From: Macrothele yani
Taxonomy: Eukaryota; Arthropoda; Arachnida; Araneae; Macrothelidae
DNA length: 64,000 nt
Reading direction: 5' to 3'
NCBI GenBank assembly: GCA_039090855.1
Contig: CM076999.1
Location: forward strand, 112,467,072-112,531,071
Both the position numbers and the translations under genes were made by a program. Below are positions 44,051-55,012 of the stretch, piece by piece. Under the pieces are notes generated by a model, which was given only the letters and a program-made list of their open reading frames with translations, was not told the origin of the DNA and did no database searches. How positions within the stretch are numbered: position 1 is the first letter of the stretch; each line of letters begins with the position of its first letter.

Positions 44051-45427
44051 CAGACGTGCCAACCTTCAAAATCTAAAAATCAGGAGATTTTTTACAGCTC
44101 ATAAAATCACATGAGCGCTATTTTTTATCGACATTTTTCAGATGCAGGAGCAATTTTCCAGAAGCAGTATTATTGGTACATAGCATTTTTAATGTTTATA
44201 AAGTTATTCTAAATGCAGACTGTATGTTTATATGCAAAACAAAAAGCATAGTGAAAATAGTTGTCAACCAGATACATTTAATAGCATTAATAATTCACAC
44301 AAGATATGTACTTAATTTTTGTTACATTTAATCCTAATTAATCTTTATCCTTATTTAGTGAATGTACAGTAGCCAATTTAGCTCTCTTTAACAAAGTTCT
44401 ACAAAAGTTTTGTTCAAAGCATTTTTATTTCATTCTGGACTTAACTGTCAGCAGTTTTTCCAGTGTTGGAATAGAAAGAGACAGAGGTATCTCTCAAAAC
44501 AAATGTGGAAGTGTCAAGCTTTCTTCTTGGTTCGAGGTTTAACGACCACAGTGAGCACCTCAGTGGGCTATGAGCAGTCACCCATCCCTAATTTAGGGCC
44601 ACTGGTCCAGGGAAGGAAGACAGCCAGTGCCGTAAGACAAATACAACGAACATCCATGCCCCACTGCGATTCGAACGAGGACCCATCTCGGACAATTTGT
44701 CGAAAGCCGGCGCTCAGTTTCACAACTTTATTATGCAGCAAAGACAATAACAGCTAATATGTAAAGAAGAAACAAATTGCCAAAGTATGACATAAAATAT
44801 AACATTAAAAACCGCGAAAGTGGCGTAACGCAAAAGGAAAAACAAAAAGTAAGCGAAAGGAATGAGAAAAAAATTCACAAACTAAGTGTACCTACAATAG
44901 AAGATAAAACGAAGCTGACAATAACAGATTCGTAATTAGAGATGAACACAGGATCACATTAATCTTCTACAAAATGCGACCAAAAAGGGAAGAGACAAAC
45001 ATGGTGCAAAACAAGAAATAAAAATCTCCACAGTAAAGCAAAACTATGAAGAAAACATAAACAGAGCTCGCAGCTAAGAGCGGGGAGACGTGAAACGATA
45101 AATAGGTCACAGCTGGTGCGCGAGTGTTTTTGTAACCAACATAAAATAGACCACTGCTCCACCGGGGGTGGCTTTTTTTGCAGATATGAGAAGAGGAAAA
45201 GTACGATATAAATGCCATCTTGCATCGACGCAGAAAGAAAAAGATTTCACAAGCGGTTCGAAATCTTTTTCTTCTGCGTCGATCCAAGGCGGTGGTTGGT
45301 GGAATTTCGACCATCGTAACGGCTAATTATCGGCGAAAATCGGGAGAATTTGACATTTATCCGGAGGGCAGGAGGAATGGCTAAAAATCCGGAGTCTCCC
45401 GCCTAAACCGGAGAGTTGGCACGTCTG
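44051..45427. mobile_element. hAT-like non-autonomous element (cagacgtgccaac termini)
   Basis: It starts cagacgtgccaac at 44051 and ends gttggcacgtctg at 45427, a 13-bp perfect terminal inverted repeat. Flanks gacagact and cagaccta are similar but not a clean 8-bp duplication. It contains a split SINE and a 24-bp hairpin (45224-45247 with 45261-45283). No transposase. Begins 69 bp after exon 4. Confidence 0.65.
44526..45172 (-). mobile_element. Main-family SINE copy 9, split by a ~430-bp insert
   Basis: The tail and body (gaggtttaacgac at 44533 to ggcgct at 44714) and the tRNA head (tagaccactg to ggtggc, 45147-45172) are separated by about 430 bp. Joined, they give the normal SINE order. The insert (44715-45146) starts gtttcacaactttatt and is A-rich; I do not recognise it. 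Confidence 0.75.
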
Positions 45428-45570
45428 CAGACCTACAGGATCAGGCTATGATATTCATCTTTTTTGACATAGGACTACATCTAACACCGTGGATAGTATG
45501 GGAAGACTTACGGCCAACCACCTGTGACAAAGACAGGTCCCAATTGAAATCATTATAGCGTTAAAAATAC
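45428..45570. other. No gene
   Basis: Short intron-4 spacer between transposons. Confidence 0.5.
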
Positions 45571-46107
45571 ACAGTCGGGTCACATTATTGTGGCCATCTC
45601 CTAATTTTGACGTCAACAGCGCGTAGCCAATGAAAGAAAGCACGTGCCGTGAGCTGGCCTGGAGGGTATAAAGGTGTGCTTGAAAACATATCACTCGTTG
45701 CTGTCATGGATAAAAGGAGCGATTTATCAGATTTGCAAAAAGGGACGATTATCGGCTTTCGGGCCAAGGGTGGCAGTATTTCTGAAACAGCGCAGTTTGT
45801 GAACTGTTTGCGTGCTGCTGAGGTTAAAGTGTATCGTGATTGGAGAAATGGCACCATACCTGCCAACCTGGGAAAATATGCATCAGTTAAATTATATGTG
45901 CACTTCAGTAAAATCGCACATCACGTCAGTAAAACTATGCGCAAAGAAAAATCTGCACACCCTTGTATAAGAACATGAAAACTTACCTTTAAGTTCCTTT
46001 CTACAATTCCCTAAAACCACTGCACTTGCTATTTCGGATTTCGGAAACATTTTCCGGAATAGGGGGACCGGCATGGTCCGCGGCACTTATTGGAACATTA
46101 TGTTCAA

Positions 46108-46308
46108 TTAAAAATGGCGTAAATAGCAATTCAGCACATCCGACTGACTGTCGCTCGCCTTGAAATAAGATTCCACTTTAACACTTTTTTCGACACATTG
46201 TGCATTGCTTATGTGCTTGTGCCCTTTCACATGCCGAGAAATATCGTTTCTCCCAGCATGGGAAATGTTGAAGTCAGATCGGCACACTACACAAAACGCA
46301 AACTCCAC
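46108..46308 (-). pseudogene. BED-type zinc-finger fragment of a hAT transposase
   Basis: 66 codons: FCVVCRSDFNISHAGRNDIS followed by RHVKGHKHI, giving the C-x2-C ... H-x5-H spacing of a BED finger, the DNA-binding N-terminus of many hAT transposases. The catalytic domain that should follow is absent. Lies inside the hAT-like element at 45857-47815. Confidence 0.75.
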
Positions 46309-46313
46309 ACCTT

Positions 46314-46543
46314 TTTTTTTTTTTTTTTTTTTTTGATTGGAGGTTTAACGACCACCGTGAGCAACTCAATGGGCTATAAGCAGTCGCCCGTCCCTAATTT
46401 AGGGTCACTGGTTCCAGGGAAGGGAGAGAGCCAGTGCCGTAAGACAAACACAACATCCATGCCTGACCGGGATTCGAACCCGGACCCCTTATGGACGAAT
46501 GATCAGAGGCCAGCGCCTTAGACCACTGCGCCACCGGGGCGGC
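46314..46543 (-). mobile_element. Main-family SINE copy 10
   Basis: Reverse, full length, with a perfect 11-bp target duplication ctccacacctt (46303-46313 and 46544-46554). Confidence 0.96.
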
Positions 46544-47260
46544 CTCCACACCTTATTGCGATCGTTTTATGCAGCGAAATTCTTTAGTACAACTGTCCTT
46601 AAACGCTTGAAAAATATTTATTTGCCTTACTCAAGTCTATTGCACGGTTAACAGACAAGTAATGATAATACGAAAAACAGCAAGCAAGCAAACCAAGGAG
46701 GTTATATTACTGGAGACACCACTCCTATCCACGCAGCATTGGCCGCCATAAGTCACCGTCTGTGCTGCAAATGACGTCATGAGCAGGCACGACGCAGCCA
46801 GCCGCAGTAAAGAAGCTGCTTTGAAACCAATGGAACAAAAGCTTCTAAGCGTATAAACAGATAAAATGAGTAATTCAATAATCTTTATCAATGATACACA
46901 AGCTTACTGTTTCATCAACGGCATAATTTAGTTCATTTTTCCCTGCTTGTGACGTCCCACCATAGATTAGCTGTGACCTATGGCGGCAGAGCCAGTGGTG
47001 TCTACAGTAATATAACCTCCTTGAAGCAAACACGTGCGTAACTTTCCACGAATTCTCTTTCCCTGCTGCGCAGAAAGTACCAAAGCTGAAGCGCTCGATC
47101 CGCTGCGATGTGCGCTTGACGGCGTTACGAGAAGCGCCGATTATCACGTGACCTAAAGCGGGAGTACGGTAGAGAGAGATCGAATCTGACTCACTCCTCC
47201 TCGGTGCATTGAGCGCGGAGGCGAAGGCAAAATTACACAGAAGTAAACAAAAATATCAGG

Positions 47261-47707
47261 GCTGCCCCGGTGGCGCAGTGGTCTAAACGATGGCCTCTGC
47301 TCATTCGTCCAAACGGGGTCCGGGTTCGAATCCCGGTGAGGCATGGTTGCTGTGTTTGTCTTTTTTTTTTTTGGAGGTTTAACGACCACCGTGAGCAACT
47401 CAATGGGCTATAAGCAGTCGCCCGTCCCTAATTTAGGGTCACTGGTTCTAGGGAAGGGAGAGAGCCAGTGCCGTAAGACAAACACAACATCCATGCCTTA
47501 CCGGGATTCGAACCCGGACCCCTTTCGGACGAATGATCAGAAGCCAACGCCTTAGACCACTGCGCCACCGGGCCGGCTGTGTTTGTCTTACGGCACTGGC
47601 TCTCTCCCTTCCCTGGAACCAGTGACCCTAAATTAGGGACGGGCGACTGCTTATTGCCCATTGAGTTGCTCACGGTAGTCGTTAAACCTCCAATCAAAAA
47701 AAAAAAA
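47261..47707 (+). mobile_element. Main-family SINE copy 11, with SINE copy 12 inside
   Basis: The forward SINE begins gctgccccggtggcgcagtg at 47261 and resumes after the inserted copy, at gctgtgtttgtctt (47576), ending in a poly(A) to 47707. Outer flanks atatcagg / atctcagg are an approximate target duplication. Confidence 0.92.
47363..47575 (-). mobile_element. Main-family SINE copy 12, nested in copy 11
   Basis: Reverse copy with a perfect 14-bp target duplication gctgtgtttgtctt (47349-47362 and 47576-47589), which lies within the body of copy 11. Confidence 0.96.
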
Positions 47708-48719
47708 TCTCAGGACATTAAAATCGCCGAAAATCGTTCGAGTCTTCCGTACATGCGTAAAACAGCATCAAAATCCGTAGATTTTACGGAAGATCCGTAA
47801 AAGTTGGCAGCTATGTGGCACCATTGCGAATAACCGACGTAGAAACTGCGGAGCACCACGTGCTATTCATGTGAGGTAAACGTCGGTTTCGAAGGTGCAT
47901 GAGGGCCGATCGACATGCAACAGCGGAGCAACTAACTGGCCGAATGAACCAGGGAGCTACCGGAGGTGTGTCTAAAATGACAGTTCAGCGAACCCTGCTG
48001 CGTATGGGGATCTGATGCAAACGGATGGTCACTGCACCTATGCTAATGAAGGTGCACCGGCAGAAAAGACTTACATTTGCACAGCAGTAGTGGAATTGGA
48101 CCTCCACTGTTTGGCAAAGGATTGCCTTCTCCGATGAACCACGTCTTTTGCTTCATCGAACGTCTATATGGCGAGAAACATCGAAGAACAAAGACTCTTC
48201 AACCATTGCTGGAAAACACAAGCTCGTGGGTGCAGCGTTATGGCCTGGGGAATGTTTTTGTGGCATTCTCTGGGTCCACTGATACCCGTGGTAGGCACTA
48301 TGAACTGAATTCGTTATGAATCCATTCTTGCAGACCATGTACACCCATACATTCTGATTGTCTTCCCTGGGGCGGATGGTATTTTCTAGTACGACAATGC
48401 GACGTGTCACACTGCTAGAAATTTCCAAGAGTGGTTGGTAGAGCATGATGAAGACTTCAAAGTACTTCCGTAGCCTCTGAATTTCCCAGACTTAAAAACC
48501 CAATTGAGCATCTGTGGGACCACCTCGATATTGTTGTTTGCTTTATGGATCCTCCACCACACACCCTCCAGCAGCTGTCAGATGCACTGCAGTCAGCATG
48601 GCTCCACATACCTGTGAACACCTTCCAGCACCTTATTGAGTCACGCCCAGCCCGTCTAGCTGCTGTCTGCGCTGCACACAGTGGTTACTCAGGATATTAG
48701 CTGATGGTCACAATAATGT

Positions 48720-49085
48720 GACTCGACTGTGTACGTGCTGCACACTAATCATGTCAGCATATTCGTCACAATAATGACTACTGTGTGCATGTTGCACACT
48801 AATCATGCCAGCATACTCGTTACAATAATGACTCTACTGTGTACATGCTGCACACTAATCATGTCAGCATATCAGTCACAATAATGACTCTACTGTGCAC
48901 ATGCTGCACACTAATCATGTCAGAATATTCGTCACAATAATGACTACTGTGTACATGCTGCACACTAATCATGACAGCATATTCGTCACAATAATGACTC
49001 TACTGTGTACATGCTGCACACTAATCATGTCAGCATATTCGTCACAATGATGACTACTGTGTACATGCTGCACACTAATCTGTCT
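48720..49085. repeat. ~56-bp minisatellite seeded on the Tc1 right end
   Basis: About six units: gtcacaataatgactctact, gtgtacatgctgcacactaa, tcatgtcagcatattc. The first unit overlaps the last bases of the Tc1 terminal repeat (cacaataatgtgactcgact). A one-and-a-half-unit copy also occurs at 53012-53085. Confidence 0.88.
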
Positions 49086-51046
49086 TGTCGAGAATTTTCA
49101 TGTTTGTAAATCTTGGGGAACCTGATCACTTCGCTGAAATTTACGAAAAATAAAAAAATAATAGAAAATAAATAAATTAAATACACAGAATGAAAATACT
49201 TGACAGTCCACGTTTCAAAATTGTGTTTGGAAGAGGCAGTGAGATAAGGGAATAAATGGCCATATTCATTTTACTTCACATGCCCTGACCAAGCAAACAA
49301 AATTTCTTAAAAGAAAGGGGAATAATAGACATTAAACTTATTTTTTTTCTTTTGGCCCGATTCATTTTTTTTTTCTCTTTAAAAAGAAAAAGAAAAAAAA
49401 AAGGGCGAGCAAAAGAAGACAGCATCAACCCCTTTGTGAAAGCAAAATTATTTGTGTTAATCACTGAATGGGGAAAAAGCGTTTCTGAAGAGAATTGTGA
49501 GAAAAGGAAATCTCTCTTTCTGACCACCATTTTAGGCAAAGGATTTTAGAGGCTCAAAAGTGTGTTTGAAGAGGGTTTTCTGGGCAGTGAGGCAAGCTAT
49601 TTTTAGAATAGCATGGTGAAAGGATACGAAGTTTTCCCCTTTTGCTTACGTGTGAAGGTCAGGGGTCACTCTCCAGGCGTGGGAGAGAAATTCCGTTGGG
49701 AAGCCGTTGGTTACCAGGGGGGAGAGTCTCGGCCAATGAGAGGTCGGCAGTTCAGGCATCCCAGCTAGAGTTTTGAGAAATTATCACACTTTCCTTTTTG
49801 ACGCTCGCCGAGCTGATCACGATGTAAGATCGTACAAAAAAAAAAAAAAAAAAACCTGTTACGGGGCGTCCTGCTGCCGGGATGGGGTGTTGTCCTGGCT
49901 GGTCGTGGTCATGGCGGTGCAGCCACTCAACAATGGTTTACGAAGAAGAAAAGTTTATTATCTTCAAGATTTCATGTCTTCGAGATGGGGTGTGTCCTGA
50001 TTCATCACTCTCATAGTGGACGCCTGCAGTGTTGGGCTGAAGGGGAAAAATGCCCTCAGCAGGAGAATTTCCTTTTGCCGTCCTGTTTGACAAGGGAACG
50101 TCTGAGACATCGAAAACATTTTTTTCCAGCAAATCGTTCAGAATCCAAGGCCACGCTGGGCGTCATCATGGCCGGCGTTAGGCTGGAAGAGGCCAGCACA
50201 TATCCGAGGGAGGCTGACCTGGTCTTCCTGAAGAAAAAAAACAAAAAACATCATCTGCTGCTATAACATCTTGGCCCTGGAAGAGACGCTGCGGAAAAGA
50301 AAAGTTGAACCCCGGAACTTGTTGCCCTTCACCGATCCCTAAGGACTGGGGGTAAGTTTTGTTTATTTTCTACATAAAAAAAAAAAAAAAAAAAAAGAGC
50401 GATAAAGCCGTCAAAATTCGCCTAGAAGTGTTGTCAGAAACTTGAAAAGTTTATGGAGTTCGATTAAGAACTGAAGTCAAGAAATGTAAATTTTTTTCAT
50501 TCAGGTTTTCTTTTTGGTAGTGTTATGCTACGTAAATTTTTACACGTGTAAGGAATATCTGAAATCCAAATTGTGTTATAATCTATCATGGAAAAGCCAC
50601 TCCTCAAACCAGTTATTATTATTATTGAAATTTAACTCTGTGTGCTTGGTAAATTTTAATATTGTATAAATTGTATTTGGTAGTAGTAAGTATAAAGTAA
50701 GAGTCTGATAGTAAGTTTTTTGTCTTAAAGGCAGGTTATGGTAATTTTCTAGTTTGGGCATGTTAATTAGGTGTAAAATTTGTTTGTACCATTTGGTAAT
50801 AATTATGACTAGGGACCATATCAGCAGATGGATCTGGAAAATTAATTTTCATGAGTGGGGAGACATTAAAAAGGGCATGCACGCTGACTAGGTTGCCCTT
50901 GTATAACGTTGGAATTCTTCAGGAGGAGGTGATTTCTGGAAATGGGTAGATTTGCGATAGGTGTTGAATTTTTCTGGAAATAAGTGGTTCTGCGGTATAG
51001 TGATTTCCTGGGAAATGAGTATGTACAGTGTGTCACTTATCTTTTA
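49086..51046. other. No recognised gene
   Basis: Intron-4 sequence. It includes A-runs at 49840 and 50374, a GC-richer block at about 49860-50340 with short frames on both strands, and no family resemblance. The GC-rich block may be an old transposon or a lineage-specific repeat. Confidence 0.4.
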
Positions 51047-51098
51047 CAGAAAATCACTTATCTTTTGTTCCTGGGAACAAAAGATAAGTGATTTTCTG
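51047..51098. repeat. Perfect 25-bp palindrome with 2-bp loop
   Basis: 51047-51071 and 51074-51098 are exact reverse complements (cagaaaatcacttatctttt on the left). Downstream, tttctggga-type phrases recur every 20-40 bp up to about 51200. Confidence 0.9.
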
Positions 51099-53011
51099 GG
51101 AAAGAAGTGTGTTCCTGGGAAAGTGAAGATATGAAGTGTGTTTCTGGGAAAAATAGGATAAGTAATTTTCTGGAATAAAAGGTGGTGTATTGAATTTTTC
51201 TGGAAAATAGATGATGAGATATTTTGGGGGCAAGAGAACTCTGGTGGGATGCTTTTCCCTATGTGGACGCTCGGGTCTGAAAGGGTGTATGAAAACCGAT
51301 TGGGGGATTTGTTTTCTGCCCGAGTAAGCTCGTCGGCTCATAGGAGGTGGTATCTATCAGAGAGTGAAGTGATGTTGTCCCAAAATCAGAGTGAAGAACC
51401 AATACAGGGTGATAGTCACAAAATATTTTACCATTTCGGTGCATAGGTCGAATTGGATTCACGACCCAATCTCACCTTCAGCCTCAATAATACTTCCTCC
51501 CAGTAAGAATTTTGTTTTTAAGTGAAATTTAGTAATTTGACTGATGTTTTGCCTTCACGTTACCTCAGTAGCTTACTACATGAGTTAGTAAAAATTACTA
51601 CAAGCTTACATGGTACTAGTTTGTATTTTTTCGATTAAGTTGTTGATAAATTGATGGTGAGAATTAGTGGTGTAAATTTTAAATTGTTGTGAACAGTGGG
51701 AGTGCAGATAAGTATGAATTTGTGTCCAGGAGTGTTGAGAGTTAGTGTTTGCCTTTTGTTTACATAGTGGGATATTGTGTACTAAGAGCAAGTTTGAATA
51801 GTGAAGTATTTTGAATTTTTCCAGAGGATAGGGTGAATTTTAAGTATATTTGTCAGCATTATTGTGTAATGATAACTTTTGAGATAATTGAGTAAGGTAT
51901 TTAGTACAGTGTGTTTAGTAGAGTGATTTTGTATCAAGTAATGCTAGAATGTTGAGTATATTAAGTTTTAATGCAAATTTTCCTGGTAGTGTAGGATTGT
52001 TTACAGAAGTAACTTTTGGTTATTTATAATTTTTTTTTCTCAGTTATTGCAATTTTAAAATTAATGTTGGTTAAGGAAACTGGTTTGAGGGGTGTGTTCG
52101 AAAGGAAATTAAATCTGTATTGTGTATACAATAAACTTTAAATTTATGCAGAGAGGGAGAGATTGCACTTCAGCTGTCCAAACTCATCCACAGTGTTTAT
52201 GTTATGTTCCCTAAGTCAAGAGTATTTATGCGTTTTTGCAAATCTTGATTTTCTGGCAAAAATATGTGTTCTTCCTTTTATGGTTGATATAAATACAACA
52301 AGTGAGTGTCATCTGATTTTGTTTGCTTTTATAAGGCCTGGTTGCCAAAAGTGGAATTGACAAAAAATGTTAAAAGCTGATTGTGTTCGAAAACAAAAAC
52401 ACATGGTTGTCTGGGTAATTAACCGACTTCTTGAAACACTTTGTTATTGTGTTTGTTGTTGTTTTTGGTTAAGTTTTACAATAAATATAGGCCAAGTGGC
52501 CTTTCAAAAACCTAAACCTTAGTGCAGTGAAGTTTTAGATATTTTAAGAGCGAAATTTCATCACATGGTTCAACTGCATCCCCCTCAGCAATGACTGAGG
52601 TGGGAAACGAAATCTGAGTTACTTAATTGTGGTATAAAACAATGTTTTTTGTCCTAACCATTATATTTGACTTCTTTACCTCCAAAAGTTATTTACACGT
52701 GTACATTGTATACCATTAAATTTTAGTGTTTACAAATTTGGTACACATGCAAATAATAGTTACCTTTCTTACACTTTCAGGTGTATCTACTCGGCAAACG
52801 CAAACAATACAATAATAGTAACTTTTGGGAGTTACCAAATTCAGTGGTGCATTTTATTTTTTCTATTTTGTTTCATGGCCTTATTCAAAATTTCAGTTTT
52901 GTTTCGAATGCATCCACCCATCTCCCAAATTCCAATTTTTTCCATAATTTACATATAAATGGCAGTTGATATGTCTTTTGTTAATAACATCCTAAAATTT
53001 CAATATAACAC
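51099..53011. other. No recognised gene
   Basis: GT-rich plus-strand intron sequence. AATAAA-like strings occur at about 52130 and 52480 without a linked coding frame. Confidence 0.45.
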
Positions 53012-53092
53012 ATGCATATTCGTCACAATAATGACTACTGTGTACATGCTGCACACTAATCATGTCAGCATATTCGTAACAGCATGGAGTCC
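53012..53092. repeat. Dispersed copy of the ~56-bp minisatellite
   Basis: Carries atattcgtcacaataatgac, tactgtgtacatgctgcaca and ctaatcatgtcagcatattc, the same order as at 48720-49085, but without the Tc1 body. Confidence 0.9.
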
Positions 53093-53149
53093 AATTTGCG
53101 CCACAATCCCCTCACTCCATGTGCTCAGGGGAGATGATGCAATATTCCA

Positions 53150-53229
53150 CGTACAGTCGTGTTAACCCTCACGGTTGCCAAGGTTGACTCAGTCTACCTT
53201 GGCAAACGTGAGGGTAACACGACTGTGCA
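53150..53229. repeat. Inverted repeat with ~37-bp arms
   Basis: The left arm holds cagtcgtgttaaccctcac and ggttgccaaggt; the right arm is its inverse with two or three mismatches. Loop about 6 bp. Confidence 0.85.
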
Positions 53230-53510
53230 TGGTATTGTTTTAAAGCTCTCGACGAGATCTATTAAAATATATGAAAAACATTTTGCAGTGGATTGAACTG
53301 AACAATTTAAAAATTGTTTTCTTGTGAGCTGGTGAACACTTGAAAATATCACGGTTTATTAGGACAACCGTGAGTGCAAAACGACTGTGCGATGTATCGT
53401 TTTAAAGCTCTCGACTTGATCTATTAAAATATATAAAGAACATATCGCAGTGGTTTAAAGTAAAGTTAAAGAAAATGGTTTTCGTGTGAATTGGTTAACA
53501 TTTTCGACAA
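53208..53510. repeat. ~160-bp tandem duplication
   Basis: The block gtgagggtaacacgactgtg, then ttttaaagctctcgac, gatctattaaaatata and gcagtgg, occurs at 53208 and again at about 53371, with moderate divergence. The right copy runs up to a short open frame (53510-53719, MPLNASKSGENQNERQEQ...) that I do not recognise. Confidence 0.75.
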
Positions 53511-53719
53511 TGCCGCTGAATGCAAGCAAAAGTGGAGAAAATCAAAACGAGAGGCAAGAGCAAGCGATGAGGAATGTAAGAAGCCTAAAAAGACAGAGCA
53601 CCATGTTGGGTAATTCGTGTATCGATCTGCTTTGTGTTCGGAATGTATCCAGCATTATTTGTAAAACTCGTGTAAGCTATTTTTCATATCATAGACCTGA
53701 GTTGACTATAAGAAATTAA

Positions 53720-54048
53720 ATAAATGCTTTGAAACCATGCTCTACTAGCTCATTTCAACTCTCCAATCCGCAAATCGTAGTCCTACGTTCCAGACTGATG
53801 GCTCAATCAGAACTGAGCTTACCTGTATTTTTTTGCTAGAAACCAGTAACTGATAATTTCATTAAAAAAAATAGGAATGACATTTTATTTCCTTCAGTGT
53901 ACCATCATCAAAATTGTTTTCTTTTCCTTTAAGCTAGTTGAAGGAACAGACTATTTATTATTATTGCTAATTTCATTTTAGTTACTTTACACATATTACT
54001 CTGAAGTGAAGAGCATACTGTATGTATCAAATTTGCATTTAAAGTAAC
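53720..54048. other. No gene
   Basis: AT-rich intron-4 sequence. Confidence 0.5.
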
Positions 54049-54277
54049 ATTTTTTTTTTTTCCTTTTTGATTGGAGATTTAATGACCACCATGAGCAACT
54101 CAATGGGCTATAAGCAGTCGCGCGTCCCTAATTTAGGGTCACTGGTTCCAGGGAAGGGAGAGAGCCAGTGCCGTAAGACAAACACAACATCCATGCCTCA
54201 CCGGGATACGAACCCGGACCCCTTACGGACGAATGATCAGAGGCCATCGCCTTAGACCACTGCGCCACCGGGGCGGC
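54049..54277 (-). mobile_element. Main-family SINE copy 13
   Basis: Reverse, with a perfect 9-bp target duplication taaagtaac (54040-54048 and 54278-54286). Confidence 0.95.
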
Positions 54278-54702
54278 TAAAGTAACTTGCAATAACTTGA
54301 AAACTAATAAAGATACGTAAAAAATAATGGTACCACTGTTTTTCTTAGAAAATATTACATAAAATTGAATGGTTACATGACCCTATTGCCATTTGAGAAA
54401 TTGAAGCTGAATCCAATATGGCGGATTGGTAAGGTAACGTGTCAGAGGTGCGATACTTGGTTAAATGTATATTTTGCACATGGTTACTTTCATGCGCTGT
54501 TAAATATCTAGAAAATATTTGAACGGTTCCGGACTTCTGAATTACTCTGTATTGCTCTAGGTATACGCACTAGTTAATTATTAACATTCTTGAACTACTA
54601 CAGAAAAGCCGCGAATTTGTTTATCACTATAATTCTGTTTCTTTTTTATGTGTGTTTATGAAAACAGAACCTAGCTCTTTTTAATATGTGTACATATTGC
54701 AG
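54278..54702 (+). other. End of intron 4
   Basis: No gene; ends in the acceptor catattgcag (54693-54702). Confidence 0.7.
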
Positions 54703-54953
54703 GTTACATTCTTATTGGAGTTACATCAATGATGTTCCTCACTGCTCAGACTGCAGATTTCCAACATAATGCAAAGCAGGAAAGAAACTGCAATCCAGAG
54801 AAGATTCCTATTGTCAGAGACATTGAGTCATATGGATCAGTGGTAATTGGAAAACCGAAGCCTACACTAGCAGCAGACAAGGAAACTCCAGTTTTGATGG
54901 TAGACCATGACACAATAAAACGTGTGAGCAGTGAAGTGAGGCTCCTAAACTAA
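54703..54953 (+). CDS. KCNK1-like: K2P channel, last coding exon
   Basis: Encodes residue 247 (completed) to 329 and the TAA stop (54951-54953). M4 (about 241-262, YHFSITGYILIGVTSMMFLT) is followed by a short cytosolic tail of about 65 residues with basic and acidic patches, including KPKPTLAADKETPVLMVDHD. The tail has no recognisable ankyrin- or PDZ-binding motif. The acceptor is ttgcag at 54697-54702. The total of all exons, 990 nt, divides exactly by three. A decayed tandem copy of the tail follows at about 55013. Confidence 0.94.
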
Positions 54954-54976
54954 ACAAACTATTTTAAAAATGTGTA

Positions 54977-54982
54977 AATAAA
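54977..54982 (+). terminator. Poly(A) signal AATAAA (proximal)
   Basis: AATAAA 24 nt after the channel stop codon. A short 3' UTR would result if it is used. Confidence 0.5.
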
Positions 54983-55012
54983 TCCCTCCCTTGGCAACTA
55001 GTTTTGATTCGT

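Larger units (their letters stand above)
45857..47815 (-). mobile_element. hAT-like element with perfect 8-bp TSD
   Basis: Flanked by tggcacca at 45849-45856 and 47816-47823. Ends tacctgccaacctggg and ttggcagctatg are short inverted repeats around a ctgccaac core. A minus-strand BED-type zinc finger (46308-46108) is the only coding remnant. Three SINEs are inserted. Most of the transposase is deleted, so it is non-autonomous. Confidence 0.87.
45706..48703 (+). pseudogene. Tc1-like transposase, interrupted and broken
   Basis: Starts at ATG 45706 (MDKRSDLSDLQKGTIIGFRA, then ETAQFVNCLRAAEVKVYRDW, HTH) and is cut at 45857 after RNGT. After the hAT insertion it resumes in fragments: AFSDEPRFLLHR (first Asp) near 48125, YDNATCHTARNFQEWLVEHD (second Asp) near 48390, the NPIEHLWDHLD region (third site) near 48500, and TLQQLSDALQSAWLHIPV. 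Stops occur near 48295 and 48330. Dead. Confidence 0.82.
45571..48730 (+). mobile_element. Tc1-like element split by a hAT
   Basis: The termini cagtcgggtcacattattgt (45572) and acaataatgtgactcgactg (to 48729) are inverted repeats. A broken transposase occupies 45706-48703, interrupted at 45857-47815 by a hAT-like element. Without it the transposon is about 1.2 kb. Confidence 0.85.

Noticed and set aside
49279..49295. A 16-bp identity (ccctgaccaagcaaac) to K2P exon 4
   Set aside because: Similarity does not extend on either side; probably chance, although a tiny templated patch cannot be excluded.
49860..50340. GC-richer block as a possible host exon or LTR
   Set aside because: Short frames on both strands match nothing and no LTR pair or splice borders could be found.
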